From NCBI GenBank assembly GCA_964019425.1, contig OZ025828.1:124001-188000 (forward strand): a DNA stretch of 64,000 nt, written 5' to 3'. The notes beneath the pieces are model-generated. The model was not told where the DNA came from and searched no databases. It was given only the letters and a program-made list of their open reading frames with translations. Source of the DNA: Flectonema sp. DT1601 (Eukaryota > Euglenozoa > Diplonemea > Diplonemida > Diplonemidae). This document shows, piece after piece, positions 11,156-20,878 of the stretch (the first letter of the stretch is position 1; each line of letters opens with the position of its first letter). Position numbers and translations under genes: made by a program.

Positions 11156-12643
11156 TTAATCACTCCAACTTGGAGTAAGTGGATCTTCCGTTGTGAGCTC
11201 ATCACGGAAAAGGAGATATCCAGCAGCTAATGAGAGCAGGTTGTCAACCATGCTGCAAAATAAATAAAATGGAAGTGGCGGTCCCTTACTAAATGATGAT
11301 GCTAAGGCCGGGATATCCGTCTTTAGACCAAGACAGACAAAACCAATAGACGCAAATACATTTGATAATTCTTGAGTCGATTTTGGTAATTTTCCAAAAT
11401 GATTTTCTTCAAGAAACACCAATAAAGAAAGAAAACCCGACAGGATAATAAATCCCAGTACAAATCGTGGGAATTTTGTCCATAAAAGTGTTAGCAATCC
11501 TTGGTCTGAGTCTCCATTTGACCAGGCAAGTGATAAAGCAAAACAAATAATACCCAGACCGGCATTGAGAGCCATTTTAACAGTATTCGCGACGTCTTTT
11601 GCTTCATCAGAGAGAATGGCCGCAGCAGCGACCACGTTGGCTGTTTGATCTACGGCGCTGCCAATCCAGGCTCCACTAACTCTATCGTTAAGACCAATAG
11701 CCATTGCAAGGTATGGAAGAGCAAACATCCAACCAGATACGAAGAATGATACCAACGTTACAGCAATTGCTATCTCTTTAGGGTTTGCTTTGATAATTGG
11801 ACTTATAGCTGTGATGGCAGTCACTCCACACCATGAAACTCCTACAGCGATTAACATTAATAATTCACGAGACATTACTTCATCTCCTTCAGTGTTTTGA
11901 GGATCGCCTTCGGGATCTACTATTCTTTTTGATGGTGAAAACATTTTGTATCCCGCAAAATAACAAATAATAATCGTTGCGAAACCAACACCCCAACCAC
12001 AGCCCAAGGCACGTGGTCCGTACTCTCTAAGAATTCTAAGCTCAATAGCCATCAGTACCATGGATATTTTGATGTAATATTCGGCAAGAGTTGAACCAAA
12101 ATGCTGAATCGGTTTTATATTTATGAATCTTGCGACAACATTTGTTAACAGTAACCCTGATACCATACTGAGAAACGCATAACCAACTCCGCTGCTGTGG
12201 AATTTGTCGAATGCTCCGACGATAAGACAGAAATATGATACGAACCACACGAATGAAAATACCAAAACATCTTTGATGCTGAATTTCGGTATAGATGAAA
12301 GAGAAGCTAACCAAAGTAGTGGTACGAGATGCCATGTTTGTACGGCGTTTAGGGGACTTCCACTCCATTCTTTTGGAATTGGAATTATGGGATAGTCACT
12401 GTTATTGTAACGCCACTCAACTCTTAAGTAACAAACACCAGCTGTAATAATAAATAGTCCACCTCCGACTAACACAGGTCTCCATTCAGACATTTTCTTT
12501 GCAACTTTTTTTGGTGGTGACTTCTCTTCACTGTCAGGTTCTGAAGCAGCAATGAGGGAAGTCGACTCATCCACAACCTTAGCAACTACACTTCCTTCTC
12601 CTGCATCAGAGCTACCCGTCGCAATCTTCTCATCTTGAGTCAT
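11156..12643 (-). CDS. YeiH/UPF0324-type multi-pass membrane protein (putative sulfate exporter family)
   Basis: A 495-residue polytopic membrane protein with a charged cytosolic-looking N-terminus (about 1-50) and ten or more hydrophobic segments. The stretch SGAWIGSAVDQTANVVAAAA followed by ILSDEA and a VKMALN segment matches the signature of the bacterial YeiH family (AGAWIG-x-VH-x-T-x-x-VVAAG, then VKM-x-RN). This family is annotated as putative sulfate exporter (PSE). Substrate and membrane are not known for eukaryotic members. An acceptor-like AATAACAG lies three bases before the ATG. Family placement is fairly firm; function is inference. Confidence 0.8.
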   Translation of the reverse strand: MTQDEKIATGSSDAGEGSVVAKVVDESTSLIAASEPDSEEKSPPKKVAKKMSEWRPVLVGGGLFIITAGVCYLRVEWRYNNSDYPIIPIPKEWSGSPLNAVQTWHLVPLLWLASLSSIPKFSIKDVLVFSFVWFVSYFCLIVGAFDKFHSSGVGYAFLSMVSGLLLTNVVARFINIKPIQHFGSTLAEYYIKISMVLMAIELRILREYGPRALGCGWGVGFATIIICYFAGYKMFSPSKRIVDPEGDPQNTEGDEVMSRELLMLIAVGVSWCGVTAITAISPIIKANPKEIAIAVTLVSFFVSGWMFALPYLAMAIGLNDRVSGAWIGSAVDQTANVVAAAAILSDEAKDVANTVKMALNAGLGIICFALSLAWSNGDSDQGLLTLLWTKFPRFVLGFIILSGFLSLLVFLEENHFGKLPKSTQELSNVFASIGFVCLGLKTDIPALASSFSKGPPLPFYLFCSMVDNLLSLAAGYLLFRDELTTEDPLTPSWSD

Positions 12644-12796
12644 GACTGTTATTGAATGTAATCAATTATTATTATTATTGGTAACCTTATTAACACTTCA
12701 GCAATCAAATAATATGAAGAAACATATAAAAAAAAGAAGTGTAAATGCGATATTTTTAAATAACCTAAAAATGTAGAAGGTCACCACACAATACTA

Positions 12797-13825
12797 CTAC
12801 AGGCAATGGTTCTTTATGCATCCACCAACACAGTCTGTTAAAGTGTGACTGAAGGAAGGACAGCTGTGGACTAACAACATCCATTGTGCATTCGAATCTA
12901 ACGAAGTTATTTGAGAACCATCAACGAGATCTGGAACTTCAACACACTCTTGACATCGAGAAAGATACTTATCATTAATCTGAATAGAATAATTACCGTT
13001 ACCTATGTCTGTAAATAAAAATTTTGATATCAATTCCTCATCAAGTCTACTGACACTCACTGTGAGGGCTTCATTTGGTAAAGGGTCGCAAGGATTGCAA
13101 ATACTGACATGTCTTCTGTCGGAATTTTGTATTGAAAATGTTCCATCTTCCAGTTTGTTGAGGCGAAATTGACTTTCCGTCGAGATTACTTGTCGATTTA
13201 CAGTAATGGCTTTCTGTTCATTATGGATGTTGCAGTTTTGACAGTCCGATAGATATCTCTCGTTGTTTACGTTCTTAAAAGAAACAACACAATTATCTTT
13301 CAGAGAATCACTCGGCAATGCTGGACATGACAGAACGTGAATTCCCCATTTCGCAGTGTAAAACTGAGGTGCTGTTTTACTTAATATTATCGGACTTCCC
13401 GTAACGCCATCAACACAATTATTACATGGGGATATGTATAGATTCCCTAAAGGGGTTCCTTCAAACTTTAATTTATAAAATCCGTTTGATTGAATTTCTG
13501 GTTTTATTGATGTTTTCCAGTTATCTAATTCTTCGAAATTAGTAACAAGAACATGTCGATAGGTTCCTCCAAAACAATCGACACAGCTTCCAATATAATT
13601 TCCGTTATTCGCTCTAAGAGCTATCCTTTCATTACCAAGCTCATGAACTGTAAATATCGATTGTTGGTCACCTGAATTCCCCGATGCCATAGCTACATTA
13701 GCATTACCACAGTCAGTACATTGACTTAGAAATTTCGAAGTAGAACTTTGAAAAGAAATTTCACAACCTTCTCTGAAGTAGCTCGCAGTTGATATAATCA
13801 GACAATTGATGACTGAGAGGATCAT
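12797..13825 (-). CDS. Secreted double beta-trefoil protein with six CxxC motifs
   Basis: 342 residues. A short hydrophobic N-terminus (1-16) looks like a signal peptide. Six repeats follow, each built on an aromatic or hydrophobic residue, Ser/Gly, one residue, then C-x-x-C: cysteines at 36/39, 81/84, 134/137, 195/198, 243/246 and 291/294. Three repeats make one block (about 20-166) ending VLSCP; three make a second (about 178-322) ending VHSCP. This three-plus-three layout with strands before each CxxC is what two beta-trefoil (fascin or ricin-B like) domains would show. No lectin QxW motif is obvious. Cysteine pairs could form disulfides or bind metal. A run of about twenty A bases lies directly before the ATG on the coding strand, with an acceptor-like ATTAAG further upstream. 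Function unknown; carbohydrate or protein binding is a guess. Confidence 0.75.
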   Translation of the reverse strand: MILSVINCLIISTASYFREGCEISFQSSTSKFLSQCTDCGNANVAMASGNSGDQQSIFTVHELGNERIALRANNGNYIGSCVDCFGGTYRHVLVTNFEELDNWKTSIKPEIQSNGFYKLKFEGTPLGNLYISPCNNCVDGVTGSPIILSKTAPQFYTAKWGIHVLSCPALPSDSLKDNCVVSFKNVNNERYLSDCQNCNIHNEQKAITVNRQVISTESQFRLNKLEDGTFSIQNSDRRHVSICNPCDPLPNEALTVSVSRLDEELISKFLFTDIGNGNYSIQINDKYLSRCQECVEVPDLVDGSQITSLDSNAQWMLLVHSCPSFSHTLTDCVGGCIKNHCL

Positions 13826-14059
13826 GTTTTTTTTTTTTTTTTTTCCCCCTCCTTAATAAAAATAGAATTATGACTTCAAAAAAAAATAAAAATATTTTGT
13901 TTGTTTGTTTTTTTAGCTCAAAGGGATCAACTACCTGATAACAGGCAGAACACGTGAATCACACAATCAGTGGACGCCATGAGCAATAAACAGTACAATA
14001 AAAAAAAAAGAGAAAAAGAAAAAGTGTAATAACCAAAACCTAAAAACCCCTCAAGGGTA

Positions 14060-15148
14060 TCATCTATGTATTTTCATTAAAATGAAAACAACCAATACAA
14101 TAACAACAATTATTCCATAATTCTTCGGAGCCGGTCGGCAACCAATCTGAGCTTCAGGAACAGAAGCCCACTCGCTATATAATCGAGTAACAGTTAGTGG
14201 AGTACACGTCTTGTTTAATGGATGAAATAAGACATTATCACATGCCGCTGATAACAGCATGTCAGATACAAGTAGGTTAAGAAAGGGAGAAATATGAACA
14301 GCATCGATGTAGTTATTTAAAAATGATTTCGTAATGTGTTTCAAAGGAAGAAGTTCAATGTTTTCACAGCATGCCAATGTCTCTAATGCGGATCGAAAAA
14401 CTGAAGCTTTCTTAGTTGAAAAGCATCGATCTCCGAAAGAATTCGTCTCTTCTATATCGACGTTTAACCAATGCAATCCTAATATTATTATTCTTGATGA
14501 GGGTTTTATTCTATGTTTTAGTTCTTGTAATCGAGACCTCCAAATCACCACCATTTCTTCAGCAGTTCTGTAAAATAACGCCATCTCCCAAACCGCAATT
14601 GATAAAAACACCACATCCGCATTTTCTATTAAGGAACGAGTTCCATTGTACGACCAGGTTGATTTGTTATTTTCTCTGAACTCTCCGATTTCCCACTTTT
14701 TGCTGACCGTAGGAGACCAGATGTATGAAAGACGAGGATTGTTGCTTGTTGACACGTTTGAAATATCGTAAGAAGCGGAGTATTTATTATCATGAAGTGA
14801 AGTGTACGCTGCAGGAAGAAAATCCTCATGGTTCCAATGAGTTGTATTTATAATATTTAAGTTAGCATTCTTACTGATGATTTCCGTTAACACTCCTCCT
14901 ACAGAGTCACCAATTCCCAATATTGTCGTATTTTTTAAACAGCTTCGAATCTCTTTTTTATCGAAACATCTTGTTCTCTTTTCTGAAAATTGTTTTCTAT
15001 TTTCACAGTTCCACGTCTCGTTTGATGTTTTAAACTTTTCTTGAAATTCTAGTCTCCTGATGGTATTGTTTCTTACTTCAATTCGAGAGTATATTGTGTA
15101 CAATAGAAACAACAAGAGAGTTATCACCAATACGATTTTAGGTGACAT
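14060..15148 (-). CDS. Membrane-anchored SGNH/PC-esterase-like protein
   Basis: 362 residues with a hydrophobic anchor at each end (about 4-20 and 344-359). Between them is an SGNH-like domain: ILGIGDSVGG with Ser at 82 (block I) and IDAVHISPFLN with Asp282 and His285 (block V). Many N-x-S/T sites indicate a luminal or extracellular domain. SGNH enzymes of the PC-esterase or TBL/CAS1 kind move or remove O-acetyl groups on glycans; whether this one is active cannot be told because blocks II and III are not clear. The start is well supported: TGTCTTTGCAG, an ideal acceptor, lies just before the ATG. The second SGNH protein of the window (43230-44858) is not a close copy. Confidence 0.7.
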   Translation of the reverse strand: MSPKIVLVITLLLFLLYTIYSRIEVRNNTIRRLEFQEKFKTSNETWNCENRKQFSEKRTRCFDKKEIRSCLKNTTILGIGDSVGGVLTEIISKNANLNIINTTHWNHEDFLPAAYTSLHDNKYSASYDISNVSTSNNPRLSYIWSPTVSKKWEIGEFRENNKSTWSYNGTRSLIENADVVFLSIAVWEMALFYRTAEEMVVIWRSRLQELKHRIKPSSRIIILGLHWLNVDIEETNSFGDRCFSTKKASVFRSALETLACCENIELLPLKHITKSFLNNYIDAVHISPFLNLLVSDMLLSAACDNVLFHPLNKTCTPLTVTRLYSEWASVPEAQIGCRPAPKNYGIIVVIVLVVFILMKIHR

Positions 15149-15894
15149 ATCAACTGCAAAGACATGTAATTTAATATCCTGAATCTGTGTGAGAGAATTA
15201 GAATTTTAAGAGTTTTGTTTACGAGAGTGCACCTAATCATTAAATAGACTGTATGTAAAAATTAACGAATTATACAGAATTAGCCAAGAGTTATATTTAA
15301 CATTACAGCTTTTGTGTGTTTTTTGGGGATGAGATTGAGAAACGAAGCGTTCGTTTTTTTTTTTTTTTTTCCCGCCGAAGCGAAGATGCCGGGAGGAAAC
15401 CACATGCTAGTACAGTTCTTTTACTTTTCTTTGTCTGCTGAGAAAACCTTTTTTTTGTTATTGTTCTTCTTTTTCTTCCTTCCTTCCTTTTTTTTTTTTT
15501 TTTTTGTTCTGCAGTCGAGTTCCCGTGTCATTGAGGACCATTCATCGAAAAGAAGCAGACCTGCCAACTAAGGGGGAAAACTTCCAACACACACGACAAA
15601 AAAAAAAAAAAAAAAAAAAAAAAATTACCGCTCACAAATAGAGAATGGTCTCACTAGGTTGTGGCAAATAAAATTAAGTATAAAATCAATTACGATAATA
15701 ACAGGGAGTTGAGATAATTCTCTTTTTTTATTTCTTTCTTGGACCCTTTTGCTAGGTTCAAAAAAGTATCTTTATTCAAAGGAAACGTGAGCTGGAGAGA
15801 GACAAGCGGGCCCTTATTTTTTTTTTTTTTTCAAGAAAAAAAAAAAAAAAAAGGAGGAGGATCCCATCACGCAAACAAATACTAACTTATTTTT
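15149..15894. other. Intergenic: homopolymers only
   Basis: No gene or RNA recognised. T runs at about 15353, 15490 and 15820 and A runs at about 15599-15624 and 15837-15852 dominate. A small palindromic motif (CCCGCC..GCCGGG) sits at about 15371-15393. Confidence 0.5.
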
Positions 15895-18156
15895 TTAAAA
15901 ATTGAAAGTAGTAGAAAGATAATCAGTGGAGGCAGATTCTCCAACTCGAACACTCCATTCTCCCGATTGAATTTTGTATTTCATTTTATCATCACTCATT
16001 GCCAACTCGTAGAATGTGACAGGAACATGTACAGTACTGGATTGACCAGGGCTTAACCAGATCTTTTGAAAACCAACTAGTCTTTTCCAAGGTCTTACAA
16101 TGAGACCTCCGGCAGGGTCGACAACATAAACCTGTCCAACAGTCGACCCACCAACACTACCTGTGTTGGTAACAGTAAAAGAAACAGTCACAACTGGTGC
16201 TAAGAATTTTGTAGATGGCGTGACAGCAGAAACAGATAGAGAAGAAATGTTAAATGTGGTGTAAGAAAGACCATGACCGAAGTAGAACATAGGCTTAGCT
16301 TCACCGAATGAATCAAAAACATAACTGTCGTACATACGACCATCTAAGTCAGGTTTTGATCTGTGATTTGATACCCATTTACCAACAACTGGTTGCTGAA
16401 ATGGTTGAGCACCAGAGTGAACGTGACCAACATATTTAGGCCACGCAGATTGTAATCTACCCCCTGGTTCAGATCCTTCTAAAATCTCTTTTAGTGCATT
16501 TCCTCCTTCTTCTCCAGGACGACCAATCCAAAGAAGTGCAGAAACCTTTGAAAGAACTTTATTATCCATTCCGAATGTTGTTGGTCTCCCCGACAACACG
16601 ACTACAATTAGTTTCTTTGCAACTGGTGCTATTGCTTCTAATAGTTGAAGCTGACCACCAGGAAGGTCTAAATCAGACCTGTCAATCCACTCACCACAAG
16701 TATTTAAAGAATCCCCTACAACAGCAATAGTCACTTCTGAAGTTTTTGCTAATTCTATAGCAGCTTCGATTTCTTGATCGTTTGCTGGTTTGTCCGGGTT
16801 TGCTCCAACAGAATATTTTACTTTATCATTCTTAAGCGCGTCCATAAACGTAATAATAGGAGCACCGTTAGATGAGTATGGCCCATTCCAAGAGGTGCTG
16901 GAGTTGCTGCTAGCCAACCAACCAACGACTGCTATATTTGACCAATGATGATTTGTAAGTGGTAGAGATCCATCATTCTGAAGTAATACAGTACCTTCTC
17001 TTGATGCTTGTCTTGCTAAGTTTCGTTTCGTTGGATTATCAAGTGTTTTGGTACCATTTGGATCAGTCATCGGATGTTCAAAAAGACCTGTTGAAAACTT
17101 CATAGTCAGAACCCTCCTCACTGAAGCTCTAACATCCTCTAGTGTAAGTAAACCAGAATTAATAGCATCATTGATATTCTTGTATGTGTATGTTTCAGTA
17201 CCACATTGTAAGTCCTGATCAACACCTCCCTTAATACCGAGCGCTGCAGCTTCACTGACATTACGAGCTACACGGAATTGCTGTAGGACGTTTATGTCAT
17301 TGCAGTCAGAAATAGTCCAACCGTTTCCCCATTGTAATTGATTTCTAAATACAGTATTCGTCATGTAGTCGTGAGCGTGCATTGGTACATCTAGAACGCT
17401 TTGATGGGAAGGCATTGCTCCCTTACCACCAGCTTGTGCGAAGGTTCTCCAAGGGCGGAGGAAAACATCCCGAACTTCACGTTCGCCTGCTTCAAGTCTA
17501 CCACCGTTTAACCCACCGGCACCACCGCCGTATCCAACAAAGTGTTTGCCTAGAGCAGCAACTTTGTTTTGGGCTATGTATGATGACGTGTTTACTCCAA
17601 CAACTGAACCTTGTAAACCTTTTACTGCAGCGATAGTATACAGAGATGTTAAGGATGGATCTGGTGATAATCCTTCTTGAAATCTACCAAATCTCGGATC
17701 TGTAAATAAATTTATTACGGGAGAGAATGCAATGTTTGCTCCTCCAATTCGAGTCTCTTCAGCAATCACAGAATACACTTCTTCAAGAAGAGTGTTGTTA
17801 AACGTGGCACCCAAAGTCAGAGGCATTGGAAATACTGTTCCGCCACCACAACCTCCGTGGAGGGACTCGTGGAAGAAGGCTCCAGGGATGCCCCATCTAG
17901 AGTTGCTTATAACTGCCTTTTGAATAGCATTGTGATCTGAAATAGTTTGCGCTGTAATAGAACCAAACGAAGTATTAGAGTACAACTTTATAATTGGTTC
18001 GGCTCCACCACGTTCAAGGGCTAACAGCTGTGCTGACAGCTCTTCAAGGTTCAACTTAGGCAGCAGAGCATTAACACGTTCTTCAACAGGTAGACTGGCA
18101 TCCATCCATGGAGCAGTGGCTGCAGCAGCAGCAGCTGCCCACAACATCATAGTCAT
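15895..18156 (-). CDS. Glycoside hydrolase family 3 (beta-glucosidase/xylosidase type)
   Basis: 753 residues, full-length for GH3. A short Ala-rich hydrophobic N-terminus may be a signal peptide. Domain 1 (about 18-350) shows the usual landmarks: FHESLHG, GTVFPMPLTLGATFN, GKHFVGYG (Lys204-His205) and TISDCND, where Asp284 is at the nucleophile position. The residue after it is Cys, where Trp or Tyr is common. Domain 2 (about 380-580) has GTVLLQNDGSLPL and GEWIDRSDLDLPGGQ, with Glu489 a candidate acid/base. A fibronectin-III-like C-terminal domain (about 650-753) includes FYFGHGLSYT..F. It hydrolyses terminal beta-linked sugars; exact substrate unknown. Probably secreted or lysosomal, so useful for digesting bacterial or plant glycans. 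Confidence 0.9.
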   Translation of the reverse strand: MTMMLWAAAAAAATAPWMDASLPVEERVNALLPKLNLEELSAQLLALERGGAEPIIKLYSNTSFGSITAQTISDHNAIQKAVISNSRWGIPGAFFHESLHGGCGGGTVFPMPLTLGATFNNTLLEEVYSVIAEETRIGGANIAFSPVINLFTDPRFGRFQEGLSPDPSLTSLYTIAAVKGLQGSVVGVNTSSYIAQNKVAALGKHFVGYGGGAGGLNGGRLEAGEREVRDVFLRPWRTFAQAGGKGAMPSHQSVLDVPMHAHDYMTNTVFRNQLQWGNGWTISDCNDINVLQQFRVARNVSEAAALGIKGGVDQDLQCGTETYTYKNINDAINSGLLTLEDVRASVRRVLTMKFSTGLFEHPMTDPNGTKTLDNPTKRNLARQASREGTVLLQNDGSLPLTNHHWSNIAVVGWLASSNSSTSWNGPYSSNGAPIITFMDALKNDKVKYSVGANPDKPANDQEIEAAIELAKTSEVTIAVVGDSLNTCGEWIDRSDLDLPGGQLQLLEAIAPVAKKLIVVVLSGRPTTFGMDNKVLSKVSALLWIGRPGEEGGNALKEILEGSEPGGRLQSAWPKYVGHVHSGAQPFQQPVVGKWVSNHRSKPDLDGRMYDSYVFDSFGEAKPMFYFGHGLSYTTFNISSLSVSAVTPSTKFLAPVVTVSFTVTNTGSVGGSTVGQVYVVDPAGGLIVRPWKRLVGFQKIWLSPGQSSTVHVPVTFYELAMSDDKMKYKIQSGEWSVRVGESASTDYLSTTFNF

Positions 18157-18427
18157 TTCTTATGTTATTTCTAATGCAGAACTATTATTATTTTCGTCTT
18201 TTCTCTTATGTACAAACTGGTAACGAAATAGTAAGACTAAACAGATTCTATAATGTATTCTGAATGAAACGGGGGAAAAAGTAATTCTAAAAAAAAATGT
18301 TGGAAAAAGCAGTGAACTGTTTCATAAGTATGTCTCATAATGGATTCTTAATAACGAGATAGAAAGAGAACAAGTGCTTTTAAAATAAATACTTTCGTGT
18401 GTCGTGATAATCGATATGTTGGTTTAA

Positions 18428-19090
18428 TTATTTTTGTTCATCAGAAACTTTTGACTGTGCCATCTGGGCTGCGAGCATCTGAGCGATTTGAGCACCTTCT
18501 GGTGTGGAAGAATCAAATTTTTCTGGAGCAGTAAAATCACCTCCTTCTTGTACCAAGGAAGCAGCTATTCGATGGTGTTCACTGTGTTGGGAATATCCAA
18601 TTGCGTCTTTTCCGCAATTGCCACATACCAGGATTCGGGGATGTTTTTTAATAAATTTCATCGTCACAGAAGTCTTTGAAACTGAATGAGTTCGGATATC
18701 ATCGCAACAACTAATTGGGTGGTCATCTAATGTTTGTATTGTGAATCCAACTACTGCTTGGAATCGATCGTCTTTGATAGCTGCACCACCTTCAAGAAGT
18801 TCTTCTAGGACCATAATGTCTTCGTCAACGAAACGAGTTCCTAAAGGTTCTTCAGGCTCTTTGGTTAGTTTCAGAGTAATGATCTTTTCTTCTTTTCCAA
18901 AATCATGTTCTCTCAATACAGAAATATTATCAAATAACATCACATCACTTAAATCGTACCACTTTCGATATCCTGGATTCAAACCTCCCAAAGGAAGTAC
19001 ATCATCCTCCTCTACTACCTGAGCAATACCTTTTCTAAATAACTTTACACCACAACTCTGACAGCCAACTGCAGAGCTATTCGTTGTCAT
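18428..19090 (-). CDS. PDZ-like protein with split zinc knuckle
   Basis: 220 residues. An N-terminal C-x-x-C (Cys10, Cys13) and a later C-x-x-C (Cys156, Cys159, in VCGNCG) flank a PDZ-like domain (about 70-147) with an EPLGTRFV carboxylate-loop-like motif, a VLEELLEGGAA helix and a TSVTMKFIKK final strand. The two cysteine pairs could join into one zinc site closing the PDZ fold, which would be an unusual arrangement. Soluble, probably cytosolic. The acceptor TTACCACAG lies 13 bases before the start. I do not recognise a named family; role as an adaptor is inference. Confidence 0.7.
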   Translation of the reverse strand: MTTNSSAVGCQSCGVKLFRKGIAQVVEEDDVLPLGGLNPGYRKWYDLSDVMLFDNISVLREHDFGKEEKIITLKLTKEPEEPLGTRFVDEDIMVLEELLEGGAAIKDDRFQAVVGFTIQTLDDHPISCCDDIRTHSVSKTSVTMKFIKKHPRILVCGNCGKDAIGYSQHSEHHRIAASLVQEGGDFTAPEKFDSSTPEGAQIAQMLAAQMAQSKVSDEQK

Positions 19091-19396
19091 TAATACGAGA
19101 TGGCTGTGGTAACGTAAAGGTTCTCAGAAGTCATTTAATATGTTTTTTTTTTTTTTTTCTTTTTTTTTTTTTTTACGTATTTATTTTAACTTGGAATAAC
19201 CATTAACAGCTCTGACAAGCGTTTATTGTAAAATGACTGGCTATGAAGAATAAACATATACAATCAAGAAGTATACAGTCGCAATGGGCAACATTTTCGG
19301 ATTACCGTCTCATAGATTCTCCTTCGGAGAAAAAAAAAACAGAATAGAATAGAATAAATAATGTCCTCAGTAATTAACTGAATCTAATTTCTATAT
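19091..19396. other. Intergenic spacer
   Basis: Contains the acceptor of the gene to the left, a double T run at about 19143-19174, and nothing else recognised. Confidence 0.4.
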
Positions 19397-20878
19397 TTAA
19401 GCATCTCGATACCCGATGGTGTCTATATATGAATCTGGACACTCCGATATGTCGCAGTTGTCGTATTTCTCACATATATTTATCAGCTTCAGCACAACTT
19501 GTGAAGCAGTTGGTCTGTCAGTGGGTTCCTGTGCAAAGCAAGACTTAACAAGGTTTGTGTAGTCTTCGTCTTTACTTTCAATGTGTGGAATCTCCCCCCG
19601 TAGAACAGCTGAAGAGACATCTTTACCGAATTTTGACATCGGAGTGAGTGTTCCCTTAGGAAGTAAACCATAAAGAAGTTGAGCCAGAAACCAAATATCA
19701 GTTTGAATGCCGCAGGTTGGCTCTGTTGACGATCCGCTGCAGTGTCGGAAGCCTTCTGGGCTGTTGATGAATTGACAATTAGCGCGACCACCGTTGCATC
19801 CGAAACATCGACAGACGGACGTCCCATTGGGAAGTACTTTCTGCATGGTATCTATGTCAACCATTACTGGTCCTTCTTCTGTAATAAAATACTGTCCTGG
19901 GTGGTTATCATCGTAGGTGAATGGACCATCAGGATGTGAATGCATAAACACATGAATACAAGCTATTCTAATACCCCATTTAATTATTTCTCCAAATTCT
20001 AATTTCTTTTTTTTCTTCTCTTTCCACTTAGTCAAGTCATAACCTTTAAGAAATGGTTGTGTCTGTAAGATATTACCCTCATACAGACATGCCCCAGATG
20101 GATAATTAATCCAAGGATGCCTGAGTGCTGAATGAGATGTAAAAAGATGAAAACCGACAAACCCCTCGTAAAGTATAGCAGGGTAGTGTTTCACTCCAAC
20201 ATCTGCATCTTTAAACTTGCCTTTATAAAGAGCGGTTTTCCCACCAATGTGCAACGACCTAGTCAGATGTAAGTGAGCACATGATCTGTAAGCAGCTTTC
20301 TCTATATTGTTACAGTTATGTAAAAGTGGTGAGCTGCCTGCTGCAGGTGAAGCAAGACAATTATTTGAATCCCACGTATCACAAATATCAGCTATTGAAG
20401 AATTCCTTACCATATCATTATCAGCTTTATGGCTGTAGCATAAAACGTGTCCAGTTTCGCGGACGGGTTGTTGTTGTAGGTTGAGAAGCTGATTTGTAGT
20501 AGTTTTCTTCTTTTTAGATGACTCCTTGATCATGTAATCTTTCATCTTATCAGCTTGATAGTGTACGATTAGCCTAAAATCGTGGTCATCAATTACTTGA
20601 GCTTCTCTAAAGTGTGTTTTATCTGGTGTAGCAACTCTGACTTGGATGTCTTTACTCCCCTTAACTGCTTTCTTCATTGCAGACGATCGTTTCGGTTTCT
20701 TTGGCTCTTTTGTCAATTTTGTAATTTTGGGTGAGCTTGTCGTTATCACACCCTTTTTTTGGTTTCCATGATTTATAGAATGTGTTTCCTTCGCTCCAGC
20801 TTGCAACCAGTAAGAATAATTCAGCCATATGCATAAAAATAAAGCTAACAGGAACCTAAGCCCAACTTTCAGATTCAT
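19397..20878 (-). CDS. Secretory-pathway protein-kinase-like type II membrane protein
   Basis: 493 residues. A signal anchor (about 6-26) precedes a basic linker and a divergent kinase domain (about 205-475) rich in cysteines, as in luminal kinases such as the DIPK/FAM69 and PKDCC groups. Seen: a VAIK-like VGVKHY (Lys230), a catalytic loop TYDDNHPGQYF where Asp323/324 replaces the HRD Asp and Gln329 stands where the metal-binding Asn is expected, and VDIDTMQ (Asp341) in place of DFG. A normal C-lobe ending follows (DIWFLAQLLYGLL; CFAQEPTDRPTASQVV). Six or more cysteines between 355 and 390 form a likely disulfide insert. Substrate unknown: it could phosphorylate proteins or glycans in the ER/Golgi. 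A 21-base A run lies directly before the ATG on the coding strand. Confidence 0.7.
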   Translation of the reverse strand: MNLKVGLRFLLALFLCIWLNYSYWLQAGAKETHSINHGNQKKGVITTSSPKITKLTKEPKKPKRSSAMKKAVKGSKDIQVRVATPDKTHFREAQVIDDHDFRLIVHYQADKMKDYMIKESSKKKKTTTNQLLNLQQQPVRETGHVLCYSHKADNDMVRNSSIADICDTWDSNNCLASPAAGSSPLLHNCNNIEKAAYRSCAHLHLTRSLHIGGKTALYKGKFKDADVGVKHYPAILYEGFVGFHLFTSHSALRHPWINYPSGACLYEGNILQTQPFLKGYDLTKWKEKKKKKLEFGEIIKWGIRIACIHVFMHSHPDGPFTYDDNHPGQYFITEEGPVMVDIDTMQKVLPNGTSVCRCFGCNGGRANCQFINSPEGFRHCSGSSTEPTCGIQTDIWFLAQLLYGLLPKGTLTPMSKFGKDVSSAVLRGEIPHIESKDEDYTNLVKSCFAQEPTDRPTASQVVLKLINICEKYDNCDISECPDSYIDTIGYRDA

